Origin: Nocardia anocheti
GTDB taxonomy: Bacteria > Actinomycetota > Actinomycetes > Mycobacteriales > Mycobacteriaceae
Direction of reading: 5' to 3'
Length of the DNA stretch: 64,000 nt
NCBI RefSeq assembly: GCF_029675105.1
Contig: NZ_JAQQFV010000008.1
Span: forward strand, 331,975 to 395,974
A program made the translations under genes and the position numbers. The notes under the pieces were generated by a model. It worked only from the letters and a program-made list of their open reading frames with translations, did not search any database and had not been told where the DNA came from. Each line of letters opens with the position of its first letter. Within the stretch, counting starts at the first letter, position 1. This document shows, piece by piece, positions 53,941 to 62,574 of the stretch.

Positions 53941-54685
53941 ATGACCGAAGGCGAGCGGGTGCGGGTCGAGGCGGCGGCGAAGCGGGTGCGGGCTTATCTG
54001 CGGGGGCGGTTGGTGGCCGATACGGTGCGGCCGTTGCTTGTCTGGGAGGTGCCGTATTACCCGACCTACTATGTGCCGCTGGTCGATATCAGTGCTGATC
54101 TGGAACCGAACGGGGTCGATGAGTACCACAGTGGGCGGGGGTACCGCGACGGGATACGACGTGGTCATCGACGGTCTGCGTGCCGACGACGGCGCCGTCC
54201 GGTATTCCGACAGCCCGATTCCGGAGCTGAAAGACGCTGTGCGGCTGGATTTCGCCGCGTTCGACTGGTTCGAGGAGGACGAGCCGATCTTCGTTCATCC
54301 GCGCGATCCGTATTCGCGGGTGGATATCCTCGGCAGCTCCCGCACTGTGCGGGTGGAGGTCGACGGGGTGATCGTGGCCGATTCCTCGTCGCCGCGGATT
54401 CTGTTCGAGACCGGGCTGCCGCCACGGTATTACCTGCCGCTGCCCGATGTGCGGATGGATCTGCTGACACCCTCCGACACGCACAGCAGTTGCCCGTACA
54501 AGGGGACGGCCGACTACTGGCATGTGGACGTCGACGGCACCGAACACCGCGACATCGTGTGGATCTATCGCACGCCGCTGCCGGAGAGCCAGAAGATCGC
54601 GGGCCTGGCCTGCTTCTACAACGAGAAGGTCGACATCTACCTCGACGGCGTCTTACAGGACCGCCCACAGACCCCGTTCAGCTGA
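53941..54685 (+). pseudogene. DUF427 protein gene with a one-base frameshift
   Basis: The two halves of a DUF427 protein are in different frames. The N-terminal half (RVRAYLRGRLVADTVRPLLVW and YYPTYYVPLVDI) is read from ATG at 53941, and the C-terminal half (HPRDPYSRVDI, LPPRYYLPLPDVRMDLLTP, CPYKGTADYW, FYNEKVDIYLDGVLQ) is read one base shifted. Removing one G from the GGGGG run at 54137-54141 restores one 247-residue protein. Both halves keep typical motifs, so the lesion is recent or a sequencing error. DUF427 function is unknown. Confidence 0.8.
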
Positions 54686-55018
54686 TCACTCGGGAATCTC
54701 GAGCACACCCTCGTCGACCGCCCACTTGATGGACTTCTCCAGTGACGGGCACGATTCCGGTCTGCCGGGGCGGGCGCCGTGGGCACTGAGCTGGGCGAAG
54801 ACGGGGCAGTGGGTGTCGGGGCGCTCGGTCCACTGCACCGAGGTCTGGTGCGCGCTGGACTTGCGCACCAGCACCTCGGCCTGGCAGGCCTGACACCGCA
54901 GCGGTGTCAGGCCGTTGTCCAGGTAATGCTGTTTGTCGACCGTGGTCTGGGCACGCACCGCCGCTTGCCGCGCGGGCTGATCGGCGAAGTCGGGCGCTTT
55001 GGCCCAGGTCGCGGACAT
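54686..55018 (-). CDS. Small Cys-containing protein downstream of kshA (Rv3527-like)
   Basis: 110 residues from ATG at 55018, two bases after the kshA stop (TGATCATG). It has a CxxC knuckle (LRCQACQAEV, about 41-50) and further Cys near 71 and 88 (HCPVFAQ, ESCPSLEKS), a possible metal site. M. tuberculosis has a hypothetical gene (Rv3527) next to kshA in the cholesterol regulon, and this fits in position. A role in cluster assembly or electron transfer for KshA is speculation. Confidence 0.78.
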   Translation of the reverse strand: MSATWAKAPDFADQPARQAAVRAQTTVDKQHYLDNGLTPLRCQACQAEVLVRKSSAHQTSVQWTERPDTHCPVFAQLSAHGARPGRPESCPSLEKSIKWAVDEGVLEIPE

Positions 55019-55020
55019 GA

Positions 55021-56202
55021 TCAAACGCCCGCTTCGGCTTCTTCGGACGCGGCCTTGCGGCGCAGGTTCTCCGCCACCTCGGCCTCCCAGGCCTGGTTGG
55101 CCTTGGTGGTGTCGACCTCGAACTCGAAACGCTGGGTCATCTTCTCGGTGACGTCGGCGGCATCGACATAGAACTGCTCGTACCAGCGGCGCAGCTGGTA
55201 GACCGGGCCGTCCTCCTCGCACAGCAGCGGGTTCTCGACCTTGGACTTGTGCTTCCAGATCTCCACGTCCTGCAGGAAACCGTCACCGAAGAACTCCGTC
55301 ATGGAGGCGGCCAGCTTCTCGGCGGTGGCGTCGTCGATGCCCTTGGGCTTCTCCACGGCCAGGCCGTACTGCAGCACGAAGGAATCCTGGCTGACCGGGT
55401 AGTGGCAGTTGATCAGCACGACCTTGATCTCGTACCCGCCGTAGATGTTGATCAGCGGGTTGACCATATACGAGGGCCCGAAGTACGAGGCTTCCGACTT
55501 CAGCAGCGTCTCGCCGCCGTACTTGGCGGCCATGCCGATGTCGGGGCGGCCCTTGGTCTCGAGGAACTGGGTGGCCACATGCCCTTCGAAGACGTTCTTG
55601 AAGTACGTCGGGAAGGCATAGTGGATGTAGAAGAAGTGCGCCATGTCCACGACGTTGTCGATGATCTCGCGGCAGTTGGAGCCCTCGATGTGCATCGTGT
55701 TCCAGGTCCACGGCGTCCAGCCGCTGTCATGAACCTCGCTGGGGTTGCCCTCCGTGTCGGTGTAGGGGCCCTCGATGTGCGGGATCGTGACGTCCTCGGG
55801 CGGCTCGTTGCCCTCGTGGTCATGCCAGATGAACAGCTGACCGTTGCGCTCGAGCGTGGTCCACTTCCTGGTGCGGGCCAGCGGCGGAACGCGGCGCGCG
55901 TACGGAATCGAGGTGCACTTGCCGCTGGCGCCCCAGCGCCAGTCGTGGAACGGGCAGGCGATGTCGTCGCCCTTGACCGTGCCCATGCTCAGGTCGCCGC
56001 CCATGTGCCTGCAGTAGGCGTCGAGCACGCGGATCTCGTCGTTGGTGTCGGTCCACACCACGAGCTTGGTGCCGAAGATCTCGATCGCGTGCGGCTTGCC
56101 GTCACGGAAGGTCTTCGCCAGGCCGACACAGTGCCAGCCACGCGCAAACCTGGTCGGCGTGGTGCCGACGTCGAGTTCCCTCACCTTGGGGTTGACTGCC
56201 AT
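55021..56202 (-). CDS. kshA: KshA, oxygenase of 3-ketosteroid 9-alpha-hydroxylase
   Basis: 393 residues from ATG at 56202, with a strong AAGGAGG site. The open frame upstream only overlaps hsaA-hsaD antisense. Rieske ligands are Cys64, His66, Cys83 and His86 (YCRHMGGD, CPFHDW). The mononuclear iron motif is N183-x2-D186-x2-H189-x4-H194 (DNVVDMAHFFYIH). KshA introduces the 9-alpha-hydroxyl that opens ring B with KstD. The KshB reductase is not in the window. A KstR box lies 20 bases upstream. Confidence 0.95.
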   Translation of the reverse strand: MAVNPKVRELDVGTTPTRFARGWHCVGLAKTFRDGKPHAIEIFGTKLVVWTDTNDEIRVLDAYCRHMGGDLSMGTVKGDDIACPFHDWRWGASGKCTSIPYARRVPPLARTRKWTTLERNGQLFIWHDHEGNEPPEDVTIPHIEGPYTDTEGNPSEVHDSGWTPWTWNTMHIEGSNCREIIDNVVDMAHFFYIHYAFPTYFKNVFEGHVATQFLETKGRPDIGMAAKYGGETLLKSEASYFGPSYMVNPLINIYGGYEIKVVLINCHYPVSQDSFVLQYGLAVEKPKGIDDATAEKLAASMTEFFGDGFLQDVEIWKHKSKVENPLLCEEDGPVYQLRRWYEQFYVDAADVTEKMTQRFEFEVDTTKANQAWEAEVAENLRRKAASEEAEAGV

Positions 56203-56222
56203 CCCGAACCCTCCTTGTTCAC

Positions 56223-56236
56223 TAGAACACGTTACA
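56223..56236. promoter_or_regulatory. KstR box upstream of kshA
   Basis: TAGAACACGTTACA fits the motif at all defined positions, 20 bases from the kshA start. Confidence 0.85.
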
Positions 56237-56324
56237 AAATGAGGGCGCTTCACGCCAGTTGTCCAGCGAACTTCGCTCCACGCCCCTGTTATATCCGAGG
56301 TAGGGCCGTCTTCTCGACAGAAAT

Positions 56325-56338
56325 GAGAACCTGTTCTA
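56325..56338. promoter_or_regulatory. KstR box upstream of hsaA
   Basis: GAGAACCTGTTCTA matches except at the first base, 59 bases from the hsaA start. A second, weaker core (GAGAACCGGTTGTC) is at 56354-56367, so the hsa promoter may carry two sites. Confidence 0.78.
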
Positions 56339-56397
56339 ATCTCAGAGTCGAACGAGAACCGGTTGTCGATCCGACAAGGCAGGAGCGTGCTGGAGAA

Positions 56398-57561
56398 ATG
56401 ACGCAAGAAGTGACCGAACGGGTCGAGGCTCTGCTGCCGACACTGCGTGAACGCGCGCAGGAGGCCGAGGACCTGCGCCGCATTCCCGAGGAATCCATGA
56501 AGGCGCTGCAGGAGACCGGCTTCTTCCGGCTGCTCCAGCCCACCCAGTGGGGCGGGCACGCCGCCGACCCGGTCGTCTTCTACGACACCGTGCGCCGCAT
56601 CGCCAGCGCCTGCGGGTCCACCGGCTGGGTCGCGGGCATCATCGGCGTGCACAACTGGCACCTCGCGCTGTTCGATCAGCAGGCCCAGCAGGACGTCTGG
56701 GGCGAGGACACCGACGTGCGGATCTCCTCCTCCTACGCCCCCATGGGCGTAGGTCAGGCGGTCGAGGGCGGCTACATCGTGCGCGGTTCGTGGGCCTGGT
56801 CCTCGGGCTCGGATCACGCCACCTGGGCGGTGCTGGGCGGTCCGGTGATCAAGAACGGCAAGCCGGTCGACTTCGGCTCCTTCCTGATCCCGCGCTCGGA
56901 CTACCGCATCGACGACGTCTGGAACGTGGTCGGCCTGCGCGGCACCGGCTCCAACACCGTGGTCGTCGAGGACATCTTCGTCCCCACCCACCGTTTCCTG
57001 AGCTTCCGCGCGATGAGCGAGGGCCGCGCGCCCGGGCTCGAGCAGAACTCCGACGCGGTCTACAAGATGCCGTGGGGCACCATCCACCCCACCACCATCT
57101 CCGCGCCGATCGTCGGCATGGGCTACGGCGCCTACGAGGCGCACGTCGAGCACCAGGGCAAGCGCGTGCGCGCGGCCTACGCGGGCGAGAACGCCAAGGA
57201 CGACCCGTTCGCCAAGGTGCGTGTGGCCGAGGCGGCCAGCGATATCGACGCCGCCTGGCGGCAGCTCTCGGGCAATGTCGCCGAGGAGTACGCGCTGTTG
57301 CAGGCGGGTCAGGAAGTGCCGTTCGACCTGCGCGTGCGCGCCCGCCGCGACCAGGTGCGCGCCACCGGCCGGGTGATCGCCTCGATCGACAAGCTCTTCG
57401 AGTCCTCCGGCGCCACCGCCCTGGCCAACGGCACCCCGCTGCAGCGCTTCTGGCGTGACGCGCACGCCGGGCGCGTGCACGCGGCCAACGATCCCGAGCG
57501 CGCCTACGTCATGTACGGCACGCACGAGTTCGGCCTGCCCGTCACCGACGCCATGGTGTAG
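56398..57561 (+). CDS. hsaA: HsaA, flavin-dependent 3-HSA hydroxylase (oxygenase component)
   Basis: 387 residues from ATG at 56398. Group D flavin monooxygenase with acyl-CoA dehydrogenase fold: RGSWAWSSGSDHATWAVLG (about 133-151), NVVGLRGTGSNTVVVEDIFVP and a C-terminal HAGRVHAANDPERAYVMYG. It matches Rv3570c. It hydroxylates the phenolic ring of 3-HSA to the catechol, using reduced flavin from HsaB, which is the fourth gene of this operon. Confidence 0.95.
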   Translation: MTQEVTERVEALLPTLRERAQEAEDLRRIPEESMKALQETGFFRLLQPTQWGGHAADPVVFYDTVRRIASACGSTGWVAGIIGVHNWHLALFDQQAQQDVWGEDTDVRISSSYAPMGVGQAVEGGYIVRGSWAWSSGSDHATWAVLGGPVIKNGKPVDFGSFLIPRSDYRIDDVWNVVGLRGTGSNTVVVEDIFVPTHRFLSFRAMSEGRAPGLEQNSDAVYKMPWGTIHPTTISAPIVGMGYGAYEAHVEHQGKRVRAAYAGENAKDDPFAKVRVAEAASDIDAAWRQLSGNVAEEYALLQAGQEVPFDLRVRARRDQVRATGRVIASIDKLFESSGATALANGTPLQRFWRDAHAGRVHAANDPERAYVMYGTHEFGLPVTDAMV

Positions 57562-57564
57562 CCG

Positions 57565-58434
57565 ATGACCCAGACCGCTGAACTCACCTACGCGTCGACC
57601 TCCCGGTTCGCCCAGGTCACCCCCGACCTGAAGCTGCACTACCACGAGGCGGGCGTCGGCAACGGCCCCACGATCGTGCTGCTGCACGGCGGCGGACCGG
57701 GCGCCTCGGCGTGGTCGAACTTCGCCCGCAACATCCCCGTGCTGGCCGAGCGCTATCACGTGATCGCGCCCGATCAGCCCGGCTACGGCAAGTCCGACAA
57801 GCCGGTCGACCACCCGCAGTACTTCGTGCACAGCTCCAATGCGCTGCTGGCCCTGCTCGACCACCTCGAGATCACCGAGCGCGTGCACCTGCTCGGCAAC
57901 TCCCTCGGCGGCGGCGCCTCGGTGCGCTTCGCCCTCGATCACCCCACCCGCGCGGGCAAACTCGTGCTGATGGGTCCGGGTGGGCTGAGCACCAACCTGT
58001 TCGCGCCCGACCCGACCGAGGGCGTCAAGCTGCTCTCGAAGTTCACCTACGAACCGACCAGGGACAATCTGGAGAAGTTCCTGCGGATCATGGTCTTCGA
58101 CCAGTCGCTGGTCACCGACGAACTGATCGACGAGCGGTTCGCCCTGGCCAACACCCCCGAGTCGCTGGCGGCCATGCGGGCGATGGGCAAGTCCTTCGCC
58201 AGCGCCGACTTCGAGAAGGGCATGCTCTGGCGTGACGCGTACAAGCTGCGTCAGCCGGTGCTGCTCATCTGGGGCCGCGAGGACCGGGTGAACCCGCTCG
58301 ACGGCGCGCTGGTGGCCACCAAGGTCATCCCGCGCGTGCAGTTGCACGTGTTCGGCGGCTGCGGCCACTGGGCGCAGCTGGAGAAGTTCGACGAGTTCAA
58401 CCGACTCACCATCGATTTCCTCGGAGACAAGTGA
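57565..58434 (+). CDS. hsaD: HsaD, meta-cleavage product hydrolase
   Basis: 289 residues, alpha/beta hydrolase. The catalytic triad is Ser113 (GNSLGGG), Asp240 (WGREDRVNP) and His268 (GCGHWAQ); the oxyanion segment is HGGGPGAS (41-48). It matches Rv3569c. HsaD cleaves 4,9-DSHA into the hexahydroindanone propionate (HIP) and hydroxyhexadienoate, linking ring A/B and C/D routes. It overlaps hsaC by the TGATG junction. Confidence 0.95.
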   Translation: MTQTAELTYASTSRFAQVTPDLKLHYHEAGVGNGPTIVLLHGGGPGASAWSNFARNIPVLAERYHVIAPDQPGYGKSDKPVDHPQYFVHSSNALLALLDHLEITERVHLLGNSLGGGASVRFALDHPTRAGKLVLMGPGGLSTNLFAPDPTEGVKLLSKFTYEPTRDNLEKFLRIMVFDQSLVTDELIDERFALANTPESLAAMRAMGKSFASADFEKGMLWRDAYKLRQPVLLIWGREDRVNPLDGALVATKVIPRVQLHVFGGCGHWAQLEKFDEFNRLTIDFLGDK

Positions 58435-59336
58435 TGAGCATTCGCGCACTGGGCTACATGCGCATCGAGGCCACCGACATGGCGGCCTGGCGCGAATACG
58501 GCCTCAAGGTCCTGGGCATGATGGCGGGCACCGGGCCGAATCCCGACGCGCTCTACCTGCGCATGGACGATTTCGCCGCCCGCCTGGTGATCGTCCCTGG
58601 CGAGAAGGACCGGCTGCTCGTCTCGGGCTGGGAGGTCGCCGACGCCCGCGGTCTCCAGCAGCTGCGCGAGACCCTGGACAAGGCCGGAGTCACCTTCACC
58701 GAGGGCACCAAGGAGGAGCTGGACGAGCGCCGCGTCGAGGGCATGATCCGGTTCCAGGACCCCTCCGACAACACCCTCGAGGCGTTCTACGGCGCGCAGT
58801 ACCTGGGCCGCCGCTTCGTCAGCCCCTACGGCCACAAGTTCGTCACCGCCGAACAGGGCCTGGGACACGTGGTGCTCACCTGCACCGACGACGCCGCCGC
58901 GCAGGCGTTCTACCAGGACATTCTCGGCTTCCGCCTGCGCGACTCCATGCGACTGCCCCCGCAGATGGTCGGGCGCCCCGCCGACGGCGACCCCGCCTGG
59001 CTGCGCTTCTACGGCTGCAACCCGCGTCACCACGCGCTGGCGTTCCTGCCGCTGCCCAACCCCACCGGCATCGTGCACCTCATGGTCGAGGTGGAGAACT
59101 CCGACGACGTCGGCCTCTGCCTGGACCGCGCCCTGCGCAAGAAGGTGAAGATGTCGGCCACCCTCGGACGTCACATCAACGACAAGATGCTGTCGTTCTA
59201 CATGAAGACGCCGGGCGGATTCGACATCGAATTCGGCTGCGAGGGACTGGAAGTCGACGACCACGAGTGGATCGCCCGCGAGTCCACCGCGGTCAGCCTG
59301 TGGGGGCACGACTTCAGCGTCGGGTTCCGGCCATGA
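58434..59336 (+). CDS. hsaC: HsaC, extradiol catechol dioxygenase
   Basis: 300 residues from ATG at 58434. Fe(II) ligands are His145 (GLGHVVLT), His215 (GIVHLMVEV) and Glu266 (DIEFGCE). The catalytic His199/His200 and Tyr256 are also present. It matches Rv3568c and cleaves 3,4-DHSA in the meta position. Two VOC halves are visible. Overlap with the next gene by four bases continues the operon. Confidence 0.95.
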   Translation: MSIRALGYMRIEATDMAAWREYGLKVLGMMAGTGPNPDALYLRMDDFAARLVIVPGEKDRLLVSGWEVADARGLQQLRETLDKAGVTFTEGTKEELDERRVEGMIRFQDPSDNTLEAFYGAQYLGRRFVSPYGHKFVTAEQGLGHVVLTCTDDAAAQAFYQDILGFRLRDSMRLPPQMVGRPADGDPAWLRFYGCNPRHHALAFLPLPNPTGIVHLMVEVENSDDVGLCLDRALRKKVKMSATLGRHINDKMLSFYMKTPGGFDIEFGCEGLEVDDHEWIARESTAVSLWGHDFSVGFRP

Positions 59337-59908
59337 CCGCGCAGACCCCGCCGATCGACGGCAGGCAATTCCGTAATGTGCTGGGGCAGTTCTGCACCGG
59401 CATCACCGTGATCACCGCGCTCGACCCCGACGGCGCGCCGATCGGCTTCGCCTGCCAGTCCTTCGCCGCCCTCTCCCTCGACCCGCCACTGGTGCTGTTC
59501 TGCCCCACCAAGGGCTCGCGCTCCTGGGCGGCGATCGAGACGGCGGGCCGGTTCTGCGTCAACGTGCTCGCCGAAGAACAGCAGCCGACGTGCGCGCGTT
59601 TCGGCTCCCACGAGACCGACAAGTTCGCCGGAGTCGACTGGCACACTTCCGAATTCGGCGTCCCGGTGCTGGCCGATTCGCTGGCTACGATCGAGTGCAC
59701 GGTCGATTCGGTCGTCGACGGTGGGGACCACTACATCGTCATCGGGCGGGTCCACGCGCTGTCGGAATCGGAGACCACCGGTGGACGGCCGCTGCTGTTC
59801 TATCGCGGTCAGTACACCGGGATCGAGCCGGACAAGACCACACCCGCGCCATGGCGTGCGGATCTGGATCACTTCCTCACGACGACGAGTCTCGATACCT
59901 GGCTGTGA
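59333..59908 (+). CDS. hsaB: HsaB, flavin reductase of the 3-HSA hydroxylase
   Basis: 191 residues from ATG at 59333. Flavin-reductase-like split barrel: CTGITVITALDPDGAPIGFACQSFAALSLDPPLVLFCP and the tail GRPLLFYRGQYTG. It matches Rv3567c and supplies reduced FMN to HsaA. It ends the hsaA-hsaD-hsaC-hsaB operon; the order is the same as in M. tuberculosis. Confidence 0.94.
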   Translation: MTAQTPPIDGRQFRNVLGQFCTGITVITALDPDGAPIGFACQSFAALSLDPPLVLFCPTKGSRSWAAIETAGRFCVNVLAEEQQPTCARFGSHETDKFAGVDWHTSEFGVPVLADSLATIECTVDSVVDGGDHYIVIGRVHALSESETTGGRPLLFYRGQYTGIEPDKTTPAPWRADLDHFLTTTSLDTWL

Positions 59909-59914
59909 GTTTCG

Positions 59915-59942
59915 GCCCCGCGCACCTGCTGGTGTGCGGGGC
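59915..59942 (+). terminator. Terminator after hsaB
   Basis: A 12-bp stem with one wobble pair (59915-59926 with 59931-59942, 4-base loop) is followed by TTTCTC. Confidence 0.78.
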
Positions 59943-59962
59943 TTTCTCGATTCCGCCGAGAC

Positions 59963-61165
59963 TCAGCGGGCTGTCAGCAGGGCCGTGAGCAGTGCGGATG
60001 ACAGTGCCGCCGTGTTGGTTTCGGGGGTGGACCAGCTGCGCGTGGTGATCGTCATCGCGGTCGGGTCCGGATTGCCGATGCAGTGCGGGGCGAAGGCGGT
60101 GAAGAAGCGGTCCGGATCGAGGAGGGTTTCCGGCGCGTGCACGCCGGGGCGGGGGTTCTCGGCCAGGAGCAGGGCGCCGATCGCCAAAGGGACGCCGGTG
60201 TTCTCGGCCATCGACAAGCCGGGGACCTGGGCGAGGGCCGTGGCGGCGGTCGCGGGCCTGCCGTCGTGTAGGCCGGTCGCGAGCGCGAACAGCGGTGGGA
60301 GTCCACCGGCCGCGATGAGGTTCGCCGGGTCGGCGGGGAGTAGGCGTTCGACGCGGGCGGCGAGACGGGCCGCGCGATCGAGGGTGAGCAGGCGGCGGTC
60401 GATGGTCCAGCGCAGGGCGTGCAGGGCGGACGTGGTCGTCCGGTCGCCGACGACCACCGAGGTCGCGGCCCGGAGTCCGGGGAAAGCCAGCGGCAAGGTG
60501 ACCGCTTCCGGGTGACCGAAGCTGCGGCCCTCGCCGGTGCCGATGCCGGGGTATTCGAGCCGAAGGCGTTCCAGCGCAGAGCGTTCGGTGCGGAGTCCAT
60601 TGCGCGTGACCGGGATGTCTCCGCTGATCTGGCGCATGCCGTGCACGATGGCGGCGGTCGGGCCGGTGGTGGCGGGTTCGGTGTGCGCGGAGTGGATGTT
60701 CCAGCCGGTGACCAGCTCGTCGACCCGGTCGAGTTCGGCGCCTGCGCGGACCGCGAGCAGGTTGGCGACGCCGGGACTCGCGCCCATCCCGAGCAACGCG
60801 GTGACGCCCGCGGCTTTGGCTCGCGCGTCCAGTTCGAGCATCTCGATGGTCGGCTGCGGGTCGTCGCAGATATCGATGTAGTCGCAGCGCGCGTCGATGG
60901 CGGCGGCCAGGATCGGTGGGCCGAAGCGGAAGTACGGGCCGACGGTGTTCACGACGAGATCGGCTTCGCGCAGCGCCGCGGCCAGCGCCGGTCCGTCGGT
61001 GACGTCGAGACCGCGCGCCTCGACCCCCAGTTCGGCCGCGAACGCGCGAGCCGCCTTCTCGTCCCGATCAGCGATCGTCAGCGCGCTCACCCCGCTGTCT
61101 GCGCGCAGCACCCGCGCCGCCACCCGCCCCATCTCCCCTGCCCCACCCAGTGCCAGAACTCGCAT
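59963..61165 (-). CDS. Saccharopine dehydrogenase-like (NADP-binding) protein
   Basis: 400 residues from ATG at 61165. Rossmann motif LGGAGEMGRVAARVL (about 6-20), TVGPYFRFGPPILAAAIDARCDYIDICDDP and MGASPGVANLLAVRAG are typical of the saccharopine dehydrogenase NADP-binding family. Its natural substrate cannot be inferred; many members act on amino-acid or polyketide-like imines, and some have membrane-lipid roles. It is divergent from a TetR regulator that probably controls it. Confidence 0.82.
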   Translation of the reverse strand: MRVLALGGAGEMGRVAARVLRADSGVSALTIADRDEKAARAFAAELGVEARGLDVTDGPALAAALREADLVVNTVGPYFRFGPPILAAAIDARCDYIDICDDPQPTIEMLELDARAKAAGVTALLGMGASPGVANLLAVRAGAELDRVDELVTGWNIHSAHTEPATTGPTAAIVHGMRQISGDIPVTRNGLRTERSALERLRLEYPGIGTGEGRSFGHPEAVTLPLAFPGLRAATSVVVGDRTTTSALHALRWTIDRRLLTLDRAARLAARVERLLPADPANLIAAGGLPPLFALATGLHDGRPATAATALAQVPGLSMAENTGVPLAIGALLLAENPRPGVHAPETLLDPDRFFTAFAPHCIGNPDPTAMTITTRSWSTPETNTAALSSALLTALLTAR

Positions 61166-61185
61166 GTCAGCCTCCCCATCGAATA

Positions 61186-61209
61186 TATTGACTATCATGA
61201 CAGTAAATA
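61186..61209. promoter_or_regulatory. Palindromic operator overlapping the TetR start codon
   Basis: Positions 61186-61197 and 61198-61209 form an imperfect 24-bp palindrome (two mismatches) centred on the TetR ATG. It lies 21 bases from the divergent dehydrogenase start. The stretch is AT-rich. Confidence 0.65.
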
Positions 61210-61796
61210 AAGTCGGCCGCCCGAGCAAGGCCAAGGAGCGCATCGCCCAGATCCTGCGCGCGGCCCGCTCGGTGGTGGCCGAGGAGGGTTTCTCGGCCAC
61301 CACGCTGTCCCGGGTGGCCACCGCGGCCGGGGTCCAGCGCACCCTGGTCCTGCACTATTTCGGCAATCGAGACGGCCTCATGCAGGCCTTCATCACCGAC
61401 GCGGTCGCGGCCTACGGCGACGCGATGCTGCGCCTGGGCGCCGACGAACCCATCGACCGTCGGGTGGCGCTGATGTTCGAGCCCGGCGCCTATGAGAGCC
61501 GCGACGATCTGGTGGTGTGGTGCGAGTTGGTCGCGCTCTCGGCCAGGGAATCGCTGGTCCGGCAACGTCTTCGTGAGCTGTGGACCGAACGGTGGTTGCC
61601 CGGGCTCGAGCGTCAGCTCGCTCTGGCCTATCCCGCCGCGTCATCCGATCAGGTGGCGACCACGGCCTACGCCCTCGCCTGCCTGTTCGAGGCCCATTGG
61701 GCGTTTCACCTGCAGGGTGTGGACAGTCCTGAACGGGCAGTCCAGGCGCAGGAGGCCGCTCGAGTCCTGCTCGCCGCTCTGTCCGCGAGTTCGTAG
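61197..61796 (+). CDS. TetR-family regulator
   Basis: 199 residues from ATG at 61197. TetR helix-turn-helix at about 30-58 (TTLSRVATAAGVQRTLVLHYFGNRDGL). The ligand domain is unassigned. It is divergent from the saccharopine dehydrogenase-like gene, with 31 bases between, and its start codon is covered by a palindrome, so autoregulation and control of the neighbour are expected. Confidence 0.87.
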   Translation: MTVNKVGRPSKAKERIAQILRAARSVVAEEGFSATTLSRVATAAGVQRTLVLHYFGNRDGLMQAFITDAVAAYGDAMLRLGADEPIDRRVALMFEPGAYESRDDLVVWCELVALSARESLVRQRLRELWTERWLPGLERQLALAYPAASSDQVATTAYALACLFEAHWAFHLQGVDSPERAVQAQEAARVLLAALSASS

Positions 61797-61905
61797 AGTT
61801 CTGCTCGCCGGTCGAAGACGTCGCCCAGGACTCGCCTGCCTACCCGTGGTCGCTATCTGGAAAACAGCTCATTCGGTGAGCACTTTGTGGTGGAGCATGG
61901 TTCGT

Positions 61906-62574
61906 ATGAGCGAGATCGAATTCATCACCTGCGCCGACGCCACCGAATGGCATGCGTGGCTGTCGGCGCACCATGCGGATGCCGCCGAGGTCTGGGTTCG
62001 CATCGCCAAGAAGGGTGCCCCCGGCCCCTCCGTGACGATCACCGAAACCCTCGACGGCGCCCTCTGCTACGGATGGATCGACAGTCATCGCCGCCGTCTC
62101 GACGCCCACCACTACCTTCAGCGCTACTCGCCGCGCCGCCCCCGCAGCCCGTGGTCCCAGGTCAACGTCGCCAAGGCCGAGGCGCTCATCGCCGCAGGCC
62201 GCATGCGGCCCGCCGGATTCGCCGCCATCGACGAAGCCATCGCCGACGGGCGCTGGTCCACCGCCTACGAGCGCCAACGCACCGCCGAAACCCCCGCCGA
62301 CCTGCTCACCGCACTCGACGCGCACCCCGCGGCCCACACCGCGTACAACGACCTCGGCCGCTCCGACCAGTACCGCCTCTTCCTGCCGATCCTCAAGGCC
62401 GCGAACCCTGCCACTCGCGCTGCCCGGGTCGCCCAGGTCATCGACTCGCTCGACGAAACCCGGCGCAGTCTCGCTGAGTCAGCGCGCCATCTGCGGCAAT
62501 CCGCTCGGCCCGCACCAGACGCCGTGAGGCAGGGCGCCGATCACACCTCCTTGACCAGGACCGCCCGCGTATAG
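61906..62574 (+). CDS. YdeI/OmpD-associated family protein
   Basis: 222 residues from ATG at 61906; an ATG nine bases upstream is also possible. It has EFITCADATEWHAWLSAHHADAAEVWVRIAKKG, CYGWIDSHRRRLDAHHYLQRYSPRRPRSPWSQVNVAKAEALIAAGRM, and ADLLTALDAHPAAHTAYNDL, the full YdeI-like domain. Relatives are called bacteriocin-protection or DUF1801/YdeI proteins, but the activity is unknown. The last 34 bases overlap the convergent GNAT gene, giving an extended C-terminus compared with the usual length. Confidence 0.84.
   Translation: MSEIEFITCADATEWHAWLSAHHADAAEVWVRIAKKGAPGPSVTITETLDGALCYGWIDSHRRRLDAHHYLQRYSPRRPRSPWSQVNVAKAEALIAAGRMRPAGFAAIDEAIADGRWSTAYERQRTAETPADLLTALDAHPAAHTAYNDLGRSDQYRLFLPILKAANPATRAARVAQVIDSLDETRRSLAESARHLRQSARPAPDAVRQGADHTSLTRTARV

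Noticed and set aside
56203..58449. 749-residue N-terminal extension of KshA
   Set aside because: It is antisense to hsaA and hsaD and crosses the KstR operators. KshA's conserved N-terminus and ribosome site are at 56202.
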